Positions 54,495-63,585 of a DNA stretch of 64,000 nt are shown here, piece after piece; the first letter of the stretch is position 1, and each line of letters begins with the position of its first letter. Source of the stretch: Marinobacterium zhoushanense (GTDB lineage Bacteria; Pseudomonadota; Gammaproteobacteria; Pseudomonadales; Balneatricaceae); NCBI RefSeq assembly GCF_014641945.1, contig NZ_BMIJ01000001.1, positions 851,998-915,997 on the forward strand, read 5' to 3'. The position numbers and the translations under genes are program-made. The notes beneath the pieces are model-generated. The model searched no databases and was not told the DNA's origin. It saw nothing but the letters and a program-made list of their open reading frames with translations.

Positions 54495-54917
54495 ATGCGT
54501 AAATTCGACGATTCCATACCGCTGAAACTGCTCAAGGCGCGCGAAGCGTCGATGAACTTCTTTCGTCCTGTGCTGCAGGAGATCCCGCTGACCGAGCAGC
54601 AGTGGCGCGTCATCCGCGCACTGTACGAATACAAGGAGCTGGAGTCCAAACAGCTTGCCGACCTGTGCTGCATCCTCAGCCCCAGCCTCACCGGCATCAT
54701 CAGCCGCCTGGAGCAGCAGGGCTACATTCAGCGCCGCAAGTCGACCGAAGATCAGCGCCGCGTGCTGATCAGTCTGACCCAGCAGGCGATCGATATGTTC
54801 GAGCGTGTCAGCCCGACGCTGGAAGCGCGCTATCGTGCCATGGCAGAGCAGTTTTCCGACGAGAACATGGCCCTGCTGCACGATCTCCTCAACAAGCTGT
54901 GCAAGATAAAACCCTGA
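54495..54917 (+). CDS. hpaR: HpaR, MarR-type repressor of homoprotocatechuate catabolism
   Basis: 140 residues, matching HpaR in length and in diagnostic stretches (LLKAREASMNFFRPVL, LTEQQWRVIRALYE, LCCILSPSLTGIISRLEQQG, RRKSTEDQRRVLISLT). In E. coli HpaR represses the meta-cleavage operon until 3,4-dihydroxyphenylacetate or a relative binds. Here it sits directly upstream of hpaD on the same strand, with palindromes on both sides. Confidence 0.93.
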   Translation: MRKFDDSIPLKLLKAREASMNFFRPVLQEIPLTEQQWRVIRALYEYKELESKQLADLCCILSPSLTGIISRLEQQGYIQRRKSTEDQRRVLISLTQQAIDMFERVSPTLEARYRAMAEQFSDENMALLHDLLNKLCKIKP

Positions 54918-54976
54918 CACCGATCAATAAGAGATCAACTGACTAACCACTCGCCCAGTTTGTGCATTGACTCTAT

Positions 54977-54988
54977 TTAACATGTTAA
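54977..54988. promoter_or_regulatory. candidate HpaR operator 1 upstream of hpaD
   Basis: TTAACATGTTAA, a perfect 12-bp palindrome ~126 bp before hpaD. An identical copy is centred 24 bp downstream, so the two lie on nearly the same face of the helix. Confidence 0.65.
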
Positions 54989-55000
54989 CTACCTTATTAC

Positions 55001-55012
55001 TTAACATGTTAA
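55001..55012. promoter_or_regulatory. candidate HpaR operator 2 upstream of hpaD
   Basis: A second exact copy of TTAACATGTTAA, ~101 bp before hpaD. Exact repetition and spacing argue for a regulator site. Confidence 0.65.
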
Positions 55013-55113
55013 TAAGTTTATCAGTTTTGCCGTTCGACAAATGCGGCTTGATGACCGGTCGGTCTCCCCGGCAGCCATCACTCGACCCCCTCGACATAAT
55101 AAAGGTGTTCACA

Positions 55114-55968
55114 ATGGGCGAAATCGTTCTTGCAGCTAAAATCACCCACGTTCCGACCATGCTGCTGTCGGAAAAGCCGGGCAAACTTGAAGGTTGTCGT
55201 CAGCAGGCGATCGACGGCCAGCGCGAGATCGCTCGCCGCGCCAGAGCGGCAGGAGCTGATACCGTGGTGGTGCTCGACACCCACTGGCTGGTGAACGCCG
55301 GTTTCCATATCAACAGCAACCCCCACTTCAAGGGGGTTTACACCAGCCACGAGTTCCCCCACTTTATCCAGAACCTGTCCTACGAATATGAGGGCAAGCC
55401 GGAGCTGGGTGATGCTATCGCCGCCAAGGCGACGGAGCGCGGCGTCCACACCCTGTCCCATCAGGTCGAAACCCTAGATCTGGAATATGGCACGCTGGTG
55501 CCGATGTACTTTATGAATCCGGAAGCGGATCTGAAGGTGGTATCGATCGCAGCCTGGTGTACCGTGCACAACCTGAACGACTCACGCGTTCTCGGCGAGG
55601 CGATCGCCGAGGCGATCAAGGAGAGTGACAGCAAGGTATTGCTGCTGGCCTCCGGCTCCCTGTCGCACAAGATCTGGGAGAACGAGTTGTACGAAGCGAA
55701 CAACGGCACCTTCACCATCTCCCGTGAATTCAACCGCCAAGTCGATCTGCGCGTGCTGGAGCTGTGGCAGAAGGGCGAGATCGCAACGTTCCTCAAGATG
55801 CTGCCGGAATACGCCCAGTACTGCGCAGGTGAAGGCGGCATGCACGACACCGCGATGCTGTTCGGCGCCTTAGGCTGGGACAACTACACCGGCAAGGGCG
55901 AGCTGATCGGCGAATACTTCCCCAGCTCCGGTACCGGCCAGGCGAACGTGGTGTTCCCGGTCCAGTAA
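55114..55968 (+). CDS. hpaD: HpaD, 3,4-dihydroxyphenylacetate 2,3-dioxygenase (LigB type)
   Basis: 284 residues from the ATG at 55114 (AAAGGTG upstream); longer readings cross the operators and are rejected. It matches E. coli HpaD closely along its length (LAAKITHVPTMLLSEKPGK, VLDTHWLVNAGFHI, LASGSLSHKIWENE, EGGMHDTAMLFGALGWD). His residues of the LigB-type iron site are in ITHVP and DTHW. It opens homoprotocatechuate to 5-carboxymethyl-2-hydroxymuconic semialdehyde. The other hpa genes (hpaE, F, G, H, I) are not in this window. Confidence 0.95.
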   Translation: MGEIVLAAKITHVPTMLLSEKPGKLEGCRQQAIDGQREIARRARAAGADTVVVLDTHWLVNAGFHINSNPHFKGVYTSHEFPHFIQNLSYEYEGKPELGDAIAAKATERGVHTLSHQVETLDLEYGTLVPMYFMNPEADLKVVSIAAWCTVHNLNDSRVLGEAIAEAIKESDSKVLLLASGSLSHKIWENELYEANNGTFTISREFNRQVDLRVLELWQKGEIATFLKMLPEYAQYCAGEGGMHDTAMLFGALGWDNYTGKGELIGEYFPSSGTGQANVVFPVQ

Positions 55969-55984
55969 GCGACACCTGCTGCAC

Positions 55985-56033
55985 CTCAAGCGGGACTGGC
56001 TGGGCTTAAAGCGCCCTGCTATTCCCGCTTGAG
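55985..56033. other. long hairpin downstream of hpaD
   Basis: CTCAAGCGGGA and TCCCGCTTGAG pair perfectly over 11 bp, with an inner GGGC/GCCC stem in the loop. It begins 16 bp after the hpaD stop. It has no T tract; it could protect the message end or act as a weak terminator. Confidence 0.5.
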
Positions 56034-56236
56034 CAACTGGCTCCAACTCGGGTCACCCCTCCACTGCCACGCCCTCTGCGGAGGCAACATTGCCCCGAAA
56101 TACTCCAGACTCGGGCGGCACACCCAGTCTTATCGCTGTAAAAAAACATACATATAAAAGAGTTATAAGATCAGGCTTGAACTTTGCATAATATCTTGCA
56201 TCGGTAAAGATCGACACAAGCAGAATGCCGGCAACG

Positions 56237-56285
56237 ACGCCTCACCCGATTGCATCCCATCGATGCAGTCGCGTGGGGCGTTTTG
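56237..56285 (+). terminator. 18-bp interrupted stem in the leader before the EAL gene
   Basis: An outer stem (ACGCCTCAC with GTGGGGCGT, one G-U) and an inner stem (GATTGCATC with GATGCAGTC, one G-U) stack with 2-nt internal loops and are followed by TTTTGTCGTTT. It is ~270 bp past hpaD and ~110 bp before the EAL start. It is either the hpaD terminator or a leader attenuator. No gene is seen in 55969-56395. Confidence 0.6.
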
Positions 56286-56395
56286 TCGTTTCTCACACTG
56301 TTTACCCAGCCCGGCCGGAACGCAGAGCCTACCCGGGCCTGGTGTCGAACGGGGCAGAACCACCTCACAGGCGAAAACACAAGGGAGAGTCTGAA

Positions 56396-57658
56396 ATGCA
56401 GGGAGCCATACAAAAGTGCTATCAGGAAGGCGACCTGCGGCCTCTTCAGACCAGTTCCGCCCCACTGAGCCGTTGCTATCGGGGCAATGAGCTGACTAGC
56501 CATTTTCAGCCGATATACAGCATCGCACACCGATGCGCTGTCGGCTATGAGGGTTTGGTGCGGGCTCATCGACGAGATGGCACTGCGCTGTCCCCTGCCG
56601 AGCTCTTTGCCCTGCCCTCGACCAGTGGCGAGATGCTACAGCTGGACCGACTGTGTCGCGCTCTGCATATGGAGAATTTTGCCCACCAAAATACTGAACA
56701 GCAGTGGCTATTTTTGAACCTCAACTCCCAGCTACTGATCAGCGAACAACCCGATAGCGGTTTTACCCGCCGCATGCTGGAAGAGAACGCCATTCCCGCT
56801 CACCGGATCGTGATCGAGGTTCTGGAAAACCAGATCCAGGACCTTGGCCGCCTGAAAGGCTTTATCGACCATCTGCGCGCGTTGGGCTGCCTGATCGCAG
56901 TCGACGATTTCGGTGCAGGCAGCTCCAACTTCGACCGTATCTGGCAGTTGGAGCCGGATATCGTGAAGATAGACCGGCAACTGGTGCTCCGAGCGGCCGA
57001 ATCCAGCCGGGTCGGCAAAATGCTTGGCGGCATCATCGATCTGCTGCATGGCGCCGGCAGCCAAGTGGTGCTGGAGGGCATTGAAACGGAGCAGCAAGCG
57101 ATGCTGGCGATCGCGGCCAATGCCGATATGGTTCAGGGCTACTACTTTGCCAAGCCTGAGCCCCGGATCGCGAATCGCCCCGGCGACAGGGAGCGATTCA
57201 ATCACCTGCTCAAGCTGCGCAAAACCCAGCGTACCCAACTCCATTACGCCAAGGATCTCTATACCCAGGCGCTGGAGTACCAGTTCCGGCGCGCAGCACA
57301 GCAGTACCGTCTGAGCCAGGATTTCTCGGCAAGCTGCAACCAACTGCTACAGGAGCCGAACACGTTGCGCTGTTATCTGTTGGATGAATCGGGAGAGCAG
57401 GTACACAGCGGCATCACCCCGCGCCATATCGGCGGCGATAGCGGCCGACGCTTTGCACCGCTGCAGCATTATCGCAACGCCAGCTGGTCCCACCGCCCCT
57501 ATCACTATCTGGCCTTGGAATCACCGGGCCAGACCCAGATAAGCCAGCCTTACCTGTCGATCACCGATTCACGCCTGTGCATCACCCTGTCTCAGGCGAT
57601 CGATCTGGGGAACCGGTTGAGCGTGTTCTGCTGCGATTTTCTCTGCCCTGAGGAGTGA
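56396..57658 (+). CDS. EAL-domain cyclic-di-GMP phosphodiesterase
   Basis: 420 residues from the ATG at 56396, with GGGAGAG seven bases upstream; a 57-codon-longer reading crosses the leader hairpin and is rejected. The EAL domain (about 40-275) keeps the catalytic set: YEGLVRA (EAL as EGL), FLNLNSQ, VIEVLENQI, AVDDFGAGSSNFDRIW, PDIVKIDR, LEGIETE and QGYYFAKP. A C-terminal ~140-residue sensor-like domain (LRCYLLDESGEQ, QISQPYLSITDSRLCITLS) resembles the PAS/Cache-like YkuI C-terminal domain. It has no GGDEF. It is probably an active hydrolase of c-di-GMP controlled by its C-terminal domain. Confidence 0.9.
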   Translation: MQGAIQKCYQEGDLRPLQTSSAPLSRCYRGNELTSHFQPIYSIAHRCAVGYEGLVRAHRRDGTALSPAELFALPSTSGEMLQLDRLCRALHMENFAHQNTEQQWLFLNLNSQLLISEQPDSGFTRRMLEENAIPAHRIVIEVLENQIQDLGRLKGFIDHLRALGCLIAVDDFGAGSSNFDRIWQLEPDIVKIDRQLVLRAAESSRVGKMLGGIIDLLHGAGSQVVLEGIETEQQAMLAIAANADMVQGYYFAKPEPRIANRPGDRERFNHLLKLRKTQRTQLHYAKDLYTQALEYQFRRAAQQYRLSQDFSASCNQLLQEPNTLRCYLLDESGEQVHSGITPRHIGGDSGRRFAPLQHYRNASWSHRPYHYLALESPGQTQISQPYLSITDSRLCITLSQAIDLGNRLSVFCCDFLCPEE

Positions 57659-57687
57659 GTCGGATATCCTGCTCGATACCCGACTCA
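57656..57687. terminator. hairpin between the convergent EAL and glutaminase genes
   Basis: TGAGTCGG and CCGACTCA pair over 8 bp with a 16-nt loop, starting at the EAL stop codon and ending just before the glutaminase stop. It is likely a shared terminator, though no clear T tract follows on either strand. Confidence 0.5.
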
Positions 57688-57694
57688 GAGGGGA

Positions 57695-58648
57695 TCAACC
57701 CAGTTCGTTGGCCAGCAGCTCCAGCGCGTACTGCCCGGCGACCGAATTGCCGTTGATATCGAGTGCGGGCGACCAGACACAAACTGACATCCTGCCCGGC
57801 ACGATTGCCGCAATGCCACCGCCAACCCCGCTCTTGGCGGGCAGGCCAACACGGTAGGCAAACTCGCCCGCCGCGTCGTACATACCGGAGGTAAACAGAA
57901 TCGAGTTGATCTTGCGGGCAAGCTCCGGTTCGACGATCTGCTCCTGCGCCTGAAGTGAATAGCCGGATGCAGCCAGATAGTTCAACGCCACCGCCAGATC
58001 GGCACAGCTCATGCCCAGTGCACAACAGGCGAAATAGGCATAGAGCACATCGTCCACCTCGTTATCGATGTTGCCGAACGCCTTCATCAGGTAGGCCATC
58101 GCCGCATTGCGCGAGCGGTGCTGCCACTCTGACTCCAGCACCTCGCGGTCGATCAGTACCCGGTTGTCGCCGGACAGTCGGCGCGCCACATCCTGCAGAT
58201 ACTGCGAGGGGGTGGCGAAGGCGCTGACCAGATGGTCGGTGACGACGATGGCACCGGCATTGATGAAGGGGTTGCGTGGTTTGCCCCGCTCTACCTCCAG
58301 CTGGGTCAGGGAGTTGAACGGCATACCGGAGGGGTTGAGCCCCACCCGCTCCCAAAGTGCATTGCCGAACACCCGCAGTGACAGGGTGAGCAGAAACAGC
58401 TTGGAGATGCTCTGGATCGAGAACGCTTCGCGGGCATCTCCGGCGGTATAGAGTTCCCCCTCGTTGGTGTAGATCGCAATACCGAAGCGGTCCGCCTCCT
58501 GCCGCGCCAGTGCCGGGATATAATCGGCCACCCGGCCCTGCCCCAGCCGACTGCGGGCGCGCTCGGCGATCGATTCAACCCAGGCCCGCATCTGCGGCGC
58601 ACTTCGGTGCCCCCGGCCGGAGCCGGGGGCTGAGTACAACAGGGGCAT
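57695..58648 (-). CDS. glsA: glutaminase
   Basis: 317 residues from the ATG at 58648, which overlaps the glutamate dehydrogenase stop by one base (TGATG); longer readings run into that gene. The serine-dependent glutaminase core is visible: FSIQSISKLFLLTLSLRVFG (SxxK), NPFINAGAIVV, NAAMAYLMKAFGN and FTSGMYDAAGEFAYRVGLPA. It hydrolyses glutamine to glutamate and ammonia in the cytoplasm. Translational coupling to NAD-glutamate dehydrogenase suggests a catabolic glutamine-to-2-oxoglutarate path. Confidence 0.94.
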   Translation of the reverse strand: MPLLYSAPGSGRGHRSAPQMRAWVESIAERARSRLGQGRVADYIPALARQEADRFGIAIYTNEGELYTAGDAREAFSIQSISKLFLLTLSLRVFGNALWERVGLNPSGMPFNSLTQLEVERGKPRNPFINAGAIVVTDHLVSAFATPSQYLQDVARRLSGDNRVLIDREVLESEWQHRSRNAAMAYLMKAFGNIDNEVDDVLYAYFACCALGMSCADLAVALNYLAASGYSLQAQEQIVEPELARKINSILFTSGMYDAAGEFAYRVGLPAKSGVGGGIAAIVPGRMSVCVWSPALDINGNSVAGQYALELLANELG

Positions 58649-61600
58649 CAACCGGCTCCGGCCAGACTGCGCTGCGCCAGCATCCAGAGCTCGCGCAGTG
58701 CCACCGAGAACACGGCACACTCCTTCTGCCCAACGCCACGCAGATCCGCCAGCATCTGCTGCCAGCGGCTCAGTGCATCGCCATGATGCGACAGCCACTG
58801 CTCGATCGACCTGCCCGCGTCGGCGCTGCTCTGGTCGAACTGCAGCACACTGACGGTCAATGCACGCTGCTGGCTGTCCAGCTCCTCGCGATAACTGTCG
58901 CGCGCCATCGCTTCCCAGTGGCTGTCGGCGCTCAGCGCCTTGACCTGCTGATCGAACCAATGCAGTTCCAGCCGCTCGCCGAGGCCGAAATAGATATCCG
59001 CCACCTGCTCCAGCGGCTGCCCTGTCTGTGCCGCCACCTCGATAATCGCCAGTGCCGAGTAGAGGCTGTCGCTACCGGCGACGACGCCGGCGAGATCATC
59101 CGGCACCCCGACACCGGTGAGTTCGTCGAAGCGGGCCTGCCAGTTCTGCCGCGGTTCGCCACTGAGGCGCTCGGCAAGCGATTGGCTCAGTCCCGCAACG
59201 CCCTGACGGTAGCGTTCGACCGCATCGGCGGCATTGCGCAGCAGTTCTGGCTGACGCAATACCCAGCGGCAAGCACGGCGTGCCAAACGCACCAGATCGC
59301 TCATCATGTCGAGCTGGACTGCGGCCGGCACACGGTTATCGAGCGCCTCGATTCGCCGCCAGAGTGCCGGCAGCTCGAACAGGTCGCGGCTGATCACGTA
59401 GGCGGTCAGGATCTGTGCCAGCCCGGCACCGGTGGACTGACGCAGACGATTGGCGAAGCTCGGCCCCAGGGTGTTGACCATATCGTTGGCCAGCTGCGTG
59501 GCGACAATCTCCGGCTTCAGCCGGTGGCGCAGCAGCGGTTCGGCATAGGCCGAAACCAGAGGCTCCGGGAAAGCAGTTGCCAACGCGGCACCCAGGTAGC
59601 GGTCGTCGGTGACCTCGGTCGCCCGCATCAGCTCCTCCTTCAGTTCCGCCTTGGCATAGGCGAGCAGCACCGACAGTTCCGGACGGGTCAAGGCCGGACC
59701 GCGGTCACGTCGCTCCGCGAACTGGGCATCGTCCGGTATCGCTTCCAGCGCCCGGTCCAGTCGACCACTGCTCTCCAGATGCTGAATCAGGCGCAGATAC
59801 TCATCCGGGGCATGGCGCACATGGCGCTCTGCCAGACTCAGGGCCTGTACCTGACGATAGTTGTTGCGCAGTACAAGCTCGGCCACCTCGTCGGTCATCT
59901 CCGCCAGCAGGCGGTTACGCTGCTTCAGCGTCAGATCACCGGCGGCAACCAGATCGTTGAGCAGTATCTTGATGTTGACCTCATGGTCGGAACAGTCGAC
60001 CCCCCCGGCGTTGTCGATGAAATCGGTGTTGCAGGCGCCCCCCAGTGCGGCGAACTCGGCCCGGCCCAACTGGGTGAAGCCCAGATTACCGCCCTCGCCC
60101 AGCACCCGGCAGCGCAGCTCGCGGGCGTCGATGCGCAGGCCGTCATTGGCCTTGTCGCCAACCTCGGCGTGGGTTTCGCTGCTCGCCTTGATATAGGTGC
60201 CGATACCGCCGTTCCAGATCAGGTCCACCGGCGAGCGTAGCAGCGCGCTGATCAGCTCATTCGGCGTCAAACGCGTTTCTGTGATACCGAAGCGCTCGCG
60301 CATCGGCTCGGTTATCTCGATCCACTTGGCACTGCGTAAAAAGACACCGCCCCCCTGGGAGATCAGACCGGGGGCGTAATCGGCCCAGGTGGTGCGGGGC
60401 AGTGCAAAAAGCCGCTGCCGCTCGGCAAAGCTAGCGGTAGCGTCCGGCTCGGGATCGATAAAAATATGTTGATGGTTGAACGCCGCCGCCAGGCGGATAT
60501 GCTCGGACAGCAGCATGCCGTTACCGAACACGTCACCTGACATGTCGCCGATGGCGACCACGGTGAAGCTCTCGCTCTGCGTATCCAGCCCCTGTTCGCG
60601 GAAGTGGCGTTTGACCGATTCCCAGGCGCCGCGGGCGGTGATCCCCATCTTCTTGTGGTCGTAGCCCTGGCTGCCACCGGAGGCGAAGGCATCGCCGAGC
60701 CAGAAGCCGTACTCCTCGGCGATGGCGTTGGCGATATCGGAGAAGGTGGCGGTGCCCTTGTCCGCCGCCACCACCAGGTAAGGGTCGTCCTCGTCGTGAC
60801 GCACCACATCGGCCGGCGGTACCAGCTCGCCAGCGACCAGGTTGTCGGTCAGATCCAGCAGCCCGCGAATAAAGGTCTGGTAGCAGGCGATCCCCTCGGC
60901 CAGCAGCGCCTCCCGGTCGCCGCCATCGGGCAGTCGCTTGGCAACGAAGCCGCCCTTGGCCCCCACCGGTACGATCACTGCGTTCTTGACCTGCTGCGCC
61001 TTGACCAATCCCAGCACCTCGGTGCGGTAGTCCTCCAACCGGTCCGACCAGCGCAGGCCGCCACGGGCCACCTTGCCACCACGCAGGTGCACGCCCTCAA
61101 CACGGGGCGAGTAGACGAAGATCTCGAACCTGGGCCGCGGCTTGGGGATCTCCGGAATCGCGCTCGGATCCAGCTTGAAGGAGAAGTAGCCGCGTGGCAG
61201 CCCTGCCTCGTCGGTGCGGAAATAGTTGGTTCTCAGCGTCGCCCTGATCAGCACCAGGTAGCGGCGCAGTATCTTGTCGTCGTCCAGGCTGGAAACGCGA
61301 TCCAACCCCTCTAAAATACTCTGCTCCAGCCGCTCGGCCAGCGCCTGCACCTTGTCGCTGACCTGACGCGCCGGTTCGAAACGGGCGCGGAACAGTGCCA
61401 CCAGCTGGCGGGCGATCTGTGGATAACGGCACAGCGCCTCGGCGATATAGGTCTGGCTGAAACCCAGACGCAGCTGTTTGCTGTAACGCGCATAGGCGCG
61501 CAGCAGAGCCACCTCGCGCCAGTTCAAACGGGCCGCCAGCACCAGGCGGTTAAACGGGTCGTTCTCGGCATCGCCGTGCCACAGGCGCAGGAACGCCTCC

Positions 61601-63465
61601 TGCACGATCGGCTTGATCGCCTCCAGCTCCACCGGTTCTGCGCCGCGGGGGGTCAGGGTGAAATCGTGTAACCAGAAACGCTGGCCATCACGGCGTTGTA
61701 CCGGATAGGGGTGCTCACCCAGCACCTTGAGCCCGAGCTGCTCCAGGATCGGCAACACATCGGACAAGACAATCGAGCGCTCGGCCTGATACAGCTTGCA
61801 GCGCAACACCTCGGAGGTCGGCTCCAGCGCCCGATAGAAGCTCATCGCCACCGGCTGGCTCGGCGTCAACTGTTCCAGGTGGTAGATATCGAGCAGCGTA
61901 CTGCGCGGCGAAAAGTGCTCGCGATAGGCGGATGGGAACGCCTGTACATAGTGCATCGCCAGGCGGTTGCCCTGCTCCTCACCGTTGACATCTACCAGCC
62001 CGCGTTTGAGTTCGTCATCCCAGGCCCTTGAGGCCTCGATAACCCGGCGCTCCAAGCGCTTGAAATCGCAGCCGGGGGTCGAGTTCGGATCGACCCTGAG
62101 GACGAAATGGACACGGGCCAAAATCGAGTCGGAGAAGCGGGTGCGGAACTCCACCTCCTGCGCCTGCAACTGCTCCGTCAACACCTTCTGGATCTTCTGT
62201 CGCAAAGCGCTGTTGAACAGCTCGCGCGGTACATAGTAGAGACAGGAGTAAAACCCTTTGCAGTCGTCCCGGCGAATCAACAGGCGGACCTTGTGTCGCT
62301 CCTGCAAGTCAAACACACCTATCGCGATCTGATAGAGTTCATCGATGCTGGCCAGGAACAACTCCTCGCGCGGCAGATCCTCGAGGATATCCAACAGCTC
62401 CTTGCTGCTGTGCCCATCGGGGGTAAAGCCGGCACGCTTGAGCACCGCCTGCGCTTTTGTTCGCACCAGCGGGATCTCGGTCAGCGAGCGCCGGTAAACC
62501 GGCGAGGTGTAGAGCCCGACGAAGCGGTGCAATGCCCTGACCTTGCCGCTGCCATCAACCGACTGCACGCAGATAACATCGAGATGTGCGGGACGGTGTA
62601 CCCGGGAGCGTCGCCCTTCGCGGGAGAAGCTCAACAGTTCGCCGTCACTGATGCCGGTGGGGTTCAGCAGCTGATCCCCGCTTTGCCGGGACTGAATACC
62701 CAGCGCCTGTTGCGGCAGCCGTTGCCAGCCACTGCCTTCAGCGGCGGGCTCAAACCGGTCGTAGCCGAGAAAGGTAAAATGGTTGTCCAACAACCAGTCG
62801 AGAAACTCTGCGGTTTGCTGCGCCTGCTCACCAGCCTGCGACTTCGTCGACTCAAGCAGCTGACTGACACCTTCCCGCATCGGCTGGTGGTCGGTCACCG
62901 CCACTCGCACCTCGGTCAGTACATCCAGCAGTCCCTGCTGCAGGGCTTTTAACACCTCAGGATCTGACTGGCGGTCGATCTCGAGATGGATCAACGATTC
63001 ACGGCGACACTCCACCTCCGGCATCGCTTCGGTCAGTATCGATTGCAGTTGCCCCTGATCACGCTGCACACATAACACGGTGTTGCAGATGGTATGGATC
63101 GCCAGTTCGCGGCGATTCAGCTCCATGCGGATAGAGTCGACCAGGAACGGCATGTCCGACTGCAGCACTTCGATCACGGTGTGTCCCGACTGCCAACCGT
63201 GCTGTTCGAAGTCCGGATTGAACACACGCACCTTGGGTTCATCGAGGTCATGCTGCTGCAGGAACTGCCAAGCCGATAGGGTGATGCCGAGCAGGTCATC
63301 CAGCGAGCGTTGCAGCAGTTCGTCACTGGGTATGACCTGGTAGTAGCGTCGTGCCAGGGCGGTGATGGCTTCGACTTCCTGGACAGGAAAACGCACCTGC
63401 AGGTTTTCGCCGAGTCGGCTGATCAGTTGTTCTTTATTATCGTATTCGGGGTGACTATCGGACAT
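58648..63465 (-). CDS. gdhB: NAD-specific glutamate dehydrogenase, large class (GDH-180)
   Basis: 1605 residues from the ATG at 63465, with AAGGTG seven bases upstream, in the range of the ~180 kDa class (about 1600 residues in Pseudomonas). The dehydrogenase core lies at ~760-1200: GGLRWSDRLEDYRTEVLGLV, VPVGAKGGFVAKRLPD, VAIGDMSGDVFGNGMLLSEH and IWNGGIGTYIK. Long N- and C-terminal extensions carry regulatory segments. The enzyme deaminates glutamate with NAD for catabolism and is often activated by arginine in this class. It is followed directly by glutaminase. Confidence 0.96.
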   Translation of the reverse strand: MSDSHPEYDNKEQLISRLGENLQVRFPVQEVEAITALARRYYQVIPSDELLQRSLDDLLGITLSAWQFLQQHDLDEPKVRVFNPDFEQHGWQSGHTVIEVLQSDMPFLVDSIRMELNRRELAIHTICNTVLCVQRDQGQLQSILTEAMPEVECRRESLIHLEIDRQSDPEVLKALQQGLLDVLTEVRVAVTDHQPMREGVSQLLESTKSQAGEQAQQTAEFLDWLLDNHFTFLGYDRFEPAAEGSGWQRLPQQALGIQSRQSGDQLLNPTGISDGELLSFSREGRRSRVHRPAHLDVICVQSVDGSGKVRALHRFVGLYTSPVYRRSLTEIPLVRTKAQAVLKRAGFTPDGHSSKELLDILEDLPREELFLASIDELYQIAIGVFDLQERHKVRLLIRRDDCKGFYSCLYYVPRELFNSALRQKIQKVLTEQLQAQEVEFRTRFSDSILARVHFVLRVDPNSTPGCDFKRLERRVIEASRAWDDELKRGLVDVNGEEQGNRLAMHYVQAFPSAYREHFSPRSTLLDIYHLEQLTPSQPVAMSFYRALEPTSEVLRCKLYQAERSIVLSDVLPILEQLGLKVLGEHPYPVQRRDGQRFWLHDFTLTPRGAEPVELEAIKPIVQEAFLRLWHGDAENDPFNRLVLAARLNWREVALLRAYARYSKQLRLGFSQTYIAEALCRYPQIARQLVALFRARFEPARQVSDKVQALAERLEQSILEGLDRVSSLDDDKILRRYLVLIRATLRTNYFRTDEAGLPRGYFSFKLDPSAIPEIPKPRPRFEIFVYSPRVEGVHLRGGKVARGGLRWSDRLEDYRTEVLGLVKAQQVKNAVIVPVGAKGGFVAKRLPDGGDREALLAEGIACYQTFIRGLLDLTDNLVAGELVPPADVVRHDEDDPYLVVAADKGTATFSDIANAIAEEYGFWLGDAFASGGSQGYDHKKMGITARGAWESVKRHFREQGLDTQSESFTVVAIGDMSGDVFGNGMLLSEHIRLAAAFNHQHIFIDPEPDATASFAERQRLFALPRTTWADYAPGLISQGGGVFLRSAKWIEITEPMRERFGITETRLTPNELISALLRSPVDLIWNGGIGTYIKASSETHAEVGDKANDGLRIDARELRCRVLGEGGNLGFTQLGRAEFAALGGACNTDFIDNAGGVDCSDHEVNIKILLNDLVAAGDLTLKQRNRLLAEMTDEVAELVLRNNYRQVQALSLAERHVRHAPDEYLRLIQHLESSGRLDRALEAIPDDAQFAERRDRGPALTRPELSVLLAYAKAELKEELMRATEVTDDRYLGAALATAFPEPLVSAYAEPLLRHRLKPEIVATQLANDMVNTLGPSFANRLRQSTGAGLAQILTAYVISRDLFELPALWRRIEALDNRVPAAVQLDMMSDLVRLARRACRWVLRQPELLRNAADAVERYRQGVAGLSQSLAERLSGEPRQNWQARFDELTGVGVPDDLAGVVAGSDSLYSALAIIEVAAQTGQPLEQVADIYFGLGERLELHWFDQQVKALSADSHWEAMARDSYREELDSQQRALTVSVLQFDQSSADAGRSIEQWLSHHGDALSRWQQMLADLRGVGQKECAVFSVALRELWMLAQRSLAGAG

Positions 63466-63542
63466 TGGGGGCACCTTGCACTAACGCGCAATACGGTTCT
63501 TTGGGGTTCTTATAGTTGGTTGCTTATCGTTATTCCGGGAGC

Positions 63543-63568
63543 AAAAACGCCCGCCCGCAGGCGGGCGT
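63543..63568 (-). terminator. rho-independent terminator after the amino-acid ABC transporter gene
   Basis: A perfect 9-bp stem (ACGCCCGCC/GGCGGGCGT) with a CGCA loop, followed by a T run on the minus strand. It lies just past the ABC ATPase stop. Confidence 0.9.
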
Positions 63569-63585
63569 CTCGAACCCGGTTTGGA

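Noticed and set aside
55001..55113. An earlier start for hpaD at 54967
   Set aside because: The extra 49 residues have no counterpart in HpaD and would cover both palindromes; the ATG at 55114 has a good ribosome site and matches the family start.
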